Positions 6,939-9,845 of a DNA stretch of 9,845 nucleotides are shown here, piece after piece; the first letter of the stretch is position 1, and every line of letters begins with the position of its first letter. The notes beneath the pieces were generated by a model. That model was not told the DNA's origin and ran no database searches. It worked only from the letters and a program-made list of their open reading frames with translations. Made by a program: the position numbers and the translations under genes. The stretch comes from CAYUPY01 sp964446595 (GTDB lineage Bacteria; Patescibacteriota; Dojkabacteria; J137; JAEUSD01). The DNA is taken from NCBI GenBank assembly GCA_964446595.1, contig CAYUPY010000049.1:1-9845 (forward strand). The letters are read 5' to 3'.

Positions 6939-7199
6939 ATGGCCAGCATATACCAAGATATCCATGAACAATGCGAACTCACGCTTGAATTTGTGCCCGG
7001 GAAGCGGCCGCGACCAATATCATTCAACTGGCGCGGCCGCCACTACGAAGTAACCGAAGTTTCCCTGCTCACAAAAGCCAAAAAAGGCGCCACCCCCGTC
7101 TGGATGTTTCATGTTGCCACAAACAGTGGCGCCTACAAACTACGCTTTGACACCGACACATTGGAAACCTGGGTGGAGCAAGTGATGTGGGAGGAGTGA
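6939..7199 (+). CDS. Small DUF6504-like protein
   Basis: The 86-residue product has the plan I associate with DUF6504: a Pro/Arg stretch (GKRPRPISF), the core FNWRGRHYEVTEV (29-41), a basic linker, then an aromatic strand pattern WMFHVATNSGAYKLRFD ending in an acidic tail. No catalytic motif is visible and its role is unknown. As I recall, members often sit beside Y-family polymerase genes, and dinB lies 650 bp downstream here. It starts 17 bp after the RSH stop; an AAAGG only 3 nt before ATG is too close to be a good ribosome site. The coding sequence is clearly richer in G and C than its neighbours, with two GCGGCCGC octamers, CCCGGG and two GGCGCC, which may reflect acquisition or different selection. 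Family assignment is from pattern memory and is tentative. Confidence 0.65.
   Translation: MASIYQDIHEQCELTLEFVPGKRPRPISFNWRGRHYEVTEVSLLTKAKKGATPVWMFHVATNSGAYKLRFDTDTLETWVEQVMWEE
7004..7040. repeat. 9-bp GC inverted repeat in the DUF6504-like gene
   Basis: GCGGCCGCG (7004-7012) and CGCGGCCGC (7032-7040) are exact reverse complements, 19 bp apart. Each arm also contains the self-complementary octamer GCGGCCGC. The repeat lies in the coding region around the GKRPRP and NWRGRH segments. Confidence 0.85.
7085..7134. repeat. Second 9-bp GC inverted repeat in the DUF6504-like gene
   Basis: AGGCGCCAC (7085-7093) and GTGGCGCCT (7126-7134) are exact reverse complements separated by 32 bp. Together with the repeat at 7004-7040 the 261-bp gene contains two strong hairpin-forming elements. 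Confidence 0.8.
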
Positions 7200-7216
7200 G
7201 ACAGGTGGGCAAGGCA

Positions 7217-7245
7217 TTGAAAATGTAAGACCCAACATGTATAAT
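7217..7245 (+). promoter_or_regulatory. Strong sigma-70-type promoter reading toward the NYN gene's 3' end
   Basis: TTGAAA (7217-7222, five of six) and a perfect TATAAT (7240-7245) are spaced at the ideal 17 bp. Expected initiation is near 7252. No plus-strand gene follows for almost 600 bp; the region downstream is the antisense strand of the NYN gene. It could make a short RNA ending at the T-run near 7312, or antisense RNA. This is the best promoter match I see on the plus strand. Confidence 0.6.
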
Positions 7246-7251
7246 GAGCTA

Positions 7252-7312
7252 ATCACGAGGGGGACAGTAAGAAATAAGGTTAGTCTTATTTTATGAAGCC
7301 CCCACTTTTTTT
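7252..7312 (+). ncRNA. Candidate ~60-nt small RNA, or terminator of the plus-strand operon
   Basis: Downstream of the 7217-7245 promoter, GGGGG (7259-7263) can pair with CCCCC (7299-7303), which is followed within two bases by seven T (7306-7312). Between them a perfect 7-bp hairpin, AAATAAG (7272-7278) with CTTATTT (7285-7291), loop of 6, stacks inside. A promoter, a two-tier structured body and a terminal T-run make a short transcript plausible. Equally, the structure may simply stop read-through from the RSH and DUF6504-like genes. The last 27 bp are antisense to the final codons of the NYN gene, and the T-run is that gene's Lys-Lys codons read backward, so part of the signal is constrained by coding. 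Confidence 0.35.
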
Positions 7313-7804
7313 CTCTAATTTCTTTCTGTGATTTTCGACATATAGTTTGTATGCGTCAAACGGTTTTAGTAATGTTGATTCAGAGTATCTGGCTGGTACG
7401 ATTAAGCGCTCTAGGCGTCTTTTTTCCTGCAATAATTTAAGTAAACAATAAAAATCACCATCTCCGGAGACGACTACAGCTTTACTGTAATTTTGCCATT
7501 CAACATTTGCGGCCCACAGCACCAGTTCTGCATCTACATTTCCCTTTGGCTTTCCCGAGGCATCCCCAATTACTTGTTTAAAGATCAGTTCATAACCATA
7601 ACTTTTTAGCGCGTCATACAATTTTTCGTATTTTGACATGTAACCAATAAACAAAAATGCTTTCGAAACATTCAGCTTATCTGAAAGGTAAACTCGAAAA
7701 CGCTCGAAATCAAGCTTCCAGCCTAACACCCTCACACCTAAGTTTAAATTCTGGCTATCAATAAAGGCATAAATTGGTTTTTGGTTTGATAATAAGGCAG
7801 ACAT
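7286..7804 (-). CDS. NYN-domain (LabA/DUF88-type, PIN-like) putative nuclease
   Basis: The 172-residue protein has the NYN (PIN-like) fold pattern, a family of metal-dependent RNases and nuclease-like proteins. Motifs: YAFIDSQNLN (12-21) with Asp16 and Asn19, KPKGNVDAELVLWA (85-98) with Asp91, and VVSGDGDFYCLLK (111-123) with Asp115 and Asp117. These acidic residues are the expected metal ligands. The end is strongly basic (RKKLEKKSGG), which could contact nucleic acid. There is no extra domain, as in typical stand-alone NYN proteins. The start at 7804 follows a good promoter (TTGACA-18-TATACT) with a leader of about 20 nt and a weak AGAG ribosome site. It is divergent from dinB with 40 bp between the start codons, so the two are probably co-regulated. 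Its 3' end overlaps the possible small RNA on the opposite strand. The substrate is unknown. Confidence 0.85.
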   Translation of the reverse strand: MSALLSNQKPIYAFIDSQNLNLGVRVLGWKLDFERFRVYLSDKLNVSKAFLFIGYMSKYEKLYDALKSYGYELIFKQVIGDASGKPKGNVDAELVLWAANVEWQNYSKAVVVSGDGDFYCLLKLLQEKRRLERLIVPARYSESTLLKPFDAYKLYVENHRKKLEKKSGGFIK

Positions 7805-7809
7805 TTCTC

Positions 7810-7838
7810 TAGACCAAAATAGTATGTTCTAGTATAAT
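7810..7838 (+). promoter_or_regulatory. Candidate dinB promoter, leaderless arrangement
   Basis: TAGACC (7810-7815, four of six) and a perfect TATAAT (7833-7838) are spaced 17 bp. Six bases separate the -10 from ATG 7845, so the transcript would begin at the start codon. A second ATG at 7863 would then have an 18-nt leader without a Shine-Dalgarno. The -10 overlaps the opposing NYN -10. Confidence 0.5.
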
Positions 7839-7846
7839 TCGAACAT
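7824..7846. promoter_or_regulatory. Inverted repeat spanning both divergent -10 elements (possible operator)
   Basis: ATGTTC (7824-7829) and GAACAT (7841-7846) form a perfect 6-bp inverted repeat with an 11-bp centre containing both -10 hexamers. The centre-to-centre distance is 17 bp, so arms face slightly offset sides of the helix. The half-sites resemble GTTC/GAAC of SOS boxes, but the order is GTTC...GAAC rather than GAAC-N4-GTTC of Gram-positive LexA sites, so LexA is not claimed. Confidence 0.4.
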
Positions 7847-7860
7847 GAGCAGATTGTCAA
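7831..7860 (-). promoter_or_regulatory. Promoter of the NYN gene
   Basis: On the minus strand a perfect TTGACA (7860-7855) is followed after 18 bp by TATACT (7836-7831, five of six); a 17-bp reading gives TTATAC. Expected initiation is near 7824, leaving a leader of about 20 nt. The -35 lies inside the first codons of dinB. Confidence 0.6.
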
Positions 7861-9122
7861 CCATGCCACAAAACCGCATCATCATGCACATTGATATGAA
7901 TGCCTTCTTTGCTTCGGTAGAACAGAGCGCAAACCGTTTTATTCGGGATTTACCTGTGGCCGTGGGCAACCCTGGCTACGCCAATACCGCTTTGGTAGCA
8001 GTATCCTACGAGGCAAGGAGAAGGGGAGTGCGCAATCTTTCGCGTGGTGTAGAGGCAAAGAGAATTTGTCCTGAGCTAATCATAGTTCCTTTTGATCCTC
8101 TTAAGTATTATGCAGTTAATCAGCAAATAGTACGTATTTTTAAAGAATATACCCCTCATGTGGAAGTTTACAGCATTGATGAAGCCTTTCTAGATCTAAC
8201 TGTGTTACCCCGCGCGCAGCGCGGGCGTACTCCACAGGAAATTGCCCAAGAAATCAAGGACCGGATCATAGCTGAAGTTGGCCCCAAACTCCGTAGCTCA
8301 GTAGGAATTGCCCCTAACAAACTAATGGCAAAAGTGGCCTCTAACTGGCAAAAACCAGATGGCCTGACCACTATTAACTGGGAAAATCGATTTGACTATT
8401 TAGACAAACTGGAATTAAGCGAAGTGTGGGGAATAGGTTGGAATTCCGCTCCCAAACTGGCAGCACTCGGCTTTAAATCTACGGCTGACCTCCGCCAAGC
8501 TGACAGCGCTACTTTACGTAATTTAGTAGGAGGTTACTATACCCGATTGCAACTGATTGCCAACGGGGAACACTATGATCCCGTCTCTCCCGGTAGACCC
8601 TCCCGAGCTCACAAGTCTATGCAGCATGCACATACGCTTTCCAAAGCTACTACAGATGTTACCGAACTAAAGTCGCTTATTCGTAAAATGAGTGAGCGTT
8701 TAAGCATTCGCCTGCGTAAGCATGAGCAACGTTGCCAAGTAGTCTACCTGGGTTTGAAGCCTGAAAAGTTGGCGGCTGGCTATGGCTGGAATGCTCCCAC
8801 CCGGTTTTACGATGTAGTTCATATCCCAACTACTCAACATGGATTAGATATTTACCGTGCTGCCGTACGCTTATTTGAACAATTTCCGCTAGATACACCA
8901 ATTAGACTTTTATATGTAGGGGTAGGTGACTTAGACTCTACCCAACAACTACTATTGGATAGTTTAGAAGAACCTCAAAAACATGCCCTAGATGGCGCTG
9001 CGGATAAAATTAACAATCAATATGGGGCCTTTACTATCCGCAGCGCCGACATCGTGTACCAATATGCCAAAGAACGAGAACTCAGCGTGGATAAAACCAA
9101 CATGGTATTTCACCCTGAATAG
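7845..9122 (+). CDS. dinB: DNA polymerase IV (Y-family translesion polymerase)
   Basis: DinB copies past damaged bases with low fidelity. The 425 residues carry the palm motifs MHIDMNAFFASVE (14-26; metal ligand Asp17, steric-gate Phe22) and VYSIDEAFLDL (108-118; Asp112, Glu113), then SVGIAPNKLMAKVASNWQKPDGL (152-174) and VWGIGWNSAPKLAALGF (194-210), the thumb HhH region. HKSMQHAHTL begins the little-finger domain. It is longer than E. coli Pol IV (351), mostly through the C-terminal end, and I see no QLxLF-type clamp-binding tail. ATG 7845 is chosen because it lies 6 nt after TATAAT; ATG 7863 is the alternative and loses nothing conserved. The gene is divergent from the NYN gene with overlapping promoters and is convergent with the GHKL gene 12 bp away. 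Two GC-rich inverted repeats lie within it, at 8209-8225 and 8994-9047. Confidence 0.95.
   Translation: MSRLSTMPQNRIIMHIDMNAFFASVEQSANRFIRDLPVAVGNPGYANTALVAVSYEARRRGVRNLSRGVEAKRICPELIIVPFDPLKYYAVNQQIVRIFKEYTPHVEVYSIDEAFLDLTVLPRAQRGRTPQEIAQEIKDRIIAEVGPKLRSSVGIAPNKLMAKVASNWQKPDGLTTINWENRFDYLDKLELSEVWGIGWNSAPKLAALGFKSTADLRQADSATLRNLVGGYYTRLQLIANGEHYDPVSPGRPSRAHKSMQHAHTLSKATTDVTELKSLIRKMSERLSIRLRKHEQRCQVVYLGLKPEKLAAGYGWNAPTRFYDVVHIPTTQHGLDIYRAAVRLFEQFPLDTPIRLLYVGVGDLDSTQQLLLDSLEEPQKHALDGAADKINNQYGAFTIRSADIVYQYAKERELSVDKTNMVFHPE
8209..8225. repeat. Perfect 7-bp GC hairpin inside dinB
   Basis: CCCGCGC (8209-8215), loop GCA, GCGCGGG (8219-8225). It encodes about PRAQRG (122-127), right after the second catalytic motif, in what is probably a surface loop. 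It shares the core CGCAGCGC with the right arm of the repeat at 8994-9047. Confidence 0.8.
8994..9047. repeat. Perfect 13-bp inverted repeat near the 3' end of dinB
   Basis: GGCGCTGCGGATA (8994-9006) and TATCCGCAGCGCC (9035-9047) are exact reverse complements with a 28-bp spacer. The stem ends 73 bp before the dinB stop at 9120-9122, and residues about 384-401 are encoded there. There is no T-run after it, so it is not a simple terminator; it would form a very stable mRNA stem. Confidence 0.9.
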
Positions 9123-9134
9123 AAGTAATTATCT

Positions 9135-9830
9135 TTAAGCTTCAACTAGCTTAGCTGTCGGTGAAACCTTAATAAAAATCCTACCCCCTTCGCCTACTCT
9201 GGAAGGCTCAACAATGAAAGGAAATGACTGACCATAAAAGTTTAACCCGTTACCGTTTCCTGGGTTACCATTATTGGCCTGCGCTCGGCGGTTATTGAGC
9301 TTGCGATCTATAATAGTCCTCTCTGAAATACCTCTACCATCATCTTCAACCCGCAAATATCTAAAGCCAGTAGTAAAAACGGCACGCTGACCAAATGGAA
9401 CTGTTTGCATTGCCCTTACTGTAGGTATGTAAGGGTCTATAAAGCCAATTTTTAGGTGGGATGCCCCATTTTTGACCGCGTTGTGGTATAGCTCCAGCAA
9501 CATTTTCACGAGCTGAGGTGTGTTATATAGTAGAGCCTTAAGCTCTGCGCACTCCGACGGATCTTTATTATCCAGTATTATCATATTCTTGCCAAAAATT
9601 TCACTTAGGAATTCTCGAGGATCGTTATGGCTCCCTAAGTAATCTGGATCCTCTAAATATAGATAAAAAAGCAGCTGAATACGCAGTGACATATTATTAG
9701 TGATACTGTAAATATCTGTCCAAGCTTCGACCTTAGCGTAATCTGCGAGTTCTTCCAGCAGACCCTCACAATTAAGTAGCGGCCCCAGAACAGAGAGTGT
9801 CAAATATTTTGTGTAAGTGAGAAAAATCAT
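9135..9830 (-). CDS. GHKL-superfamily ATPase, sensor-kinase-like, lacking an obvious phospho-accepting His
   Basis: The 231-residue soluble protein ends in a GHKL (HATPase_c) ATP-binding domain. The N box is LLELYHNAVKNGA (111-123; Glu113, Asn117), the G1 box VEDDGRGI (161-168; Asp164), and the G2-like box GNPGNGNGLNF (188-198), Gly/Asn-rich rather than the usual GxGLGL. Residues about 1-80 look helical and may correspond to a dimerisation region, but there is no H-E/D-x-x phosphorylation motif in it. No membrane helix, HAMP or receiver domain is present. It could be a degenerate histidine kinase, a protein kinase of the anti-sigma type or another GHKL ATPase; no partner regulator is in view. 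The start at 9830 is fixed by a very strong ribosome site. It is convergent with dinB, whose stop is 12 bp from this one, so it belongs to a different transcription unit whose upstream part is outside the window. Confidence 0.75.
   Translation of the reverse strand: MIFLTYTKYLTLSVLGPLLNCEGLLEELADYAKVEAWTDIYSITNNMSLRIQLLFYLYLEDPDYLGSHNDPREFLSEIFGKNMIILDNKDPSECAELKALLYNTPQLVKMLLELYHNAVKNGASHLKIGFIDPYIPTVRAMQTVPFGQRAVFTTGFRYLRVEDDGRGISERTIIDRKLNNRRAQANNGNPGNGNGLNFYGQSFPFIVEPSRVGEGGRIFIKVSPTAKLVEA
9136..9153. repeat. Small hairpin at the dinB/GHKL convergent junction
   Basis: TAAGCT (9136-9141) and AGCTTA (9148-9153) form a 6-bp stem with a 6-nt loop overlapping the stop codon of the GHKL gene. 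No T-run follows on either strand, so it is at best a weak bidirectional terminator for the two facing genes. Confidence 0.35.
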
Positions 9831-9837
9831 AGCGGTA

Positions 9838-9845
9838 ACCTCCCT
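9838..9845 (-). promoter_or_regulatory. Strong Shine-Dalgarno for the GHKL gene
   Basis: AGGGAGGT on the minus strand (9845-9838) stands 7 nt before ATG 9830. This is nearly full complementarity to the usual 16S rRNA tail and shows that this genome does use Shine-Dalgarno initiation, in contrast with the other genes here. The window edge cuts anything further upstream. Confidence 0.8.

Noticed and set aside
7824..7846. LexA/SOS box upstream of dinB
   Set aside because: GAAC/GTTC half-sites are present but in the wrong order and spacing for Gram-positive LexA sites, and there is no CTG-N10-CAG either; kept only as a generic inverted repeat.
8168..8371. Minus-strand 67-codon frame inside dinB
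   Set aside because: It is antisense to the conserved DinB palm region with no start signals.
9123..9153. Bidirectional intrinsic terminator between dinB and the GHKL gene
   Set aside because: The 6-bp stem has no following T-run on either strand, so it is reported only as a hairpin.
1..9845. Recoded TGA (genetic code 25) as in some CPR lineages
   Set aside because: TGA ends the Lit-like gene at 3631-3633 and the DUF6504-like gene at 7197-7199 at sensible places, and no conserved gene contains an internal TGA.

Overview
The window is compact, AT-leaning bacterial chromosome with standard stop codons: TGA closes at least two genes (stops at 3633 and 7199), so this is not a TGA-recoded lineage. 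Gene content and gene form suggest a reduced-genome bacterium, most plausibly Patescibacteria/CPR. The grounds are a divergent SecA, a MurG with eroded glycine loops, a RelA/SpoT homologue that ends after its TGS domain, a small secreted lysozyme-fold protein, a NYN-domain protein and very tight gene spacing. This placement is an inference from protein features; no rRNA or other phylogenetic marker was searched.

Layout. 1-1993 (minus): N-terminal 664 residues of SecA, running off the left edge. 2138-2952 (minus): an unrecognised exported or anchored protein whose reading frame is broken by a -1 shift near 2400. 3016-5418 (plus): an envelope cluster made of a DUF1461/Lit-like four-helix membrane protein, MurG (25-bp overlap) and a membrane-anchored putative peptidoglycan hydrolase (1-bp gap). 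It continues with a RelA/SpoT-type alarmone enzyme (5428-6921) and a short DUF6504-like protein (6939-7199). 7200-7312: a promoter-like element followed by a terminator-like or small-RNA-like structure. 7286-7804 (minus) and 7845-9122 (plus): a divergent pair, NYN-domain nuclease-like protein and DNA polymerase IV, separated by 40 bp that hold two overlapping opposed promoters inside an inverted repeat. 9135-9830 (minus): a GHKL ATPase/sensor-kinase-like protein with a strong ribosome binding site, convergent with dinB.

How the genes fit together. The plus-strand block 3016-7199 reads as one co-directional unit: lipoprotein or membrane modification, lipid II synthesis, wall cleavage and stringent-response signalling. 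SecA on the other strand serves export of the envelope proteins. The NYN/dinB pair looks like a nucleic-acid maintenance module with shared control, and the DUF6504-like gene nearby may belong with it functionally.

Most interesting signals: (1) a -10-like hexamer placed exactly 6 nt before the ATG of murG, dinB and the broken gene, suggesting leaderless mRNAs; (2) the overlapping divergent promoters within a palindrome between the NYN gene and dinB; (3) a possible small RNA or operon terminator at 7252-7312, antisense to the end of the NYN gene; (4) a perfect 13-bp inverted repeat inside the 3' end of dinB; (5) an alarmone enzyme that keeps HD-domain residues yet has lost two hydrolase residues and carries the EXDD motif of synthetase-only RelA; (6) the frameshifted gene. 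I saw no tRNA, rRNA, CRISPR array, transposase or attachment site. There is no gene-free stretch over 300 bases once the shifted reading frame at 2138-2434 is recognised.
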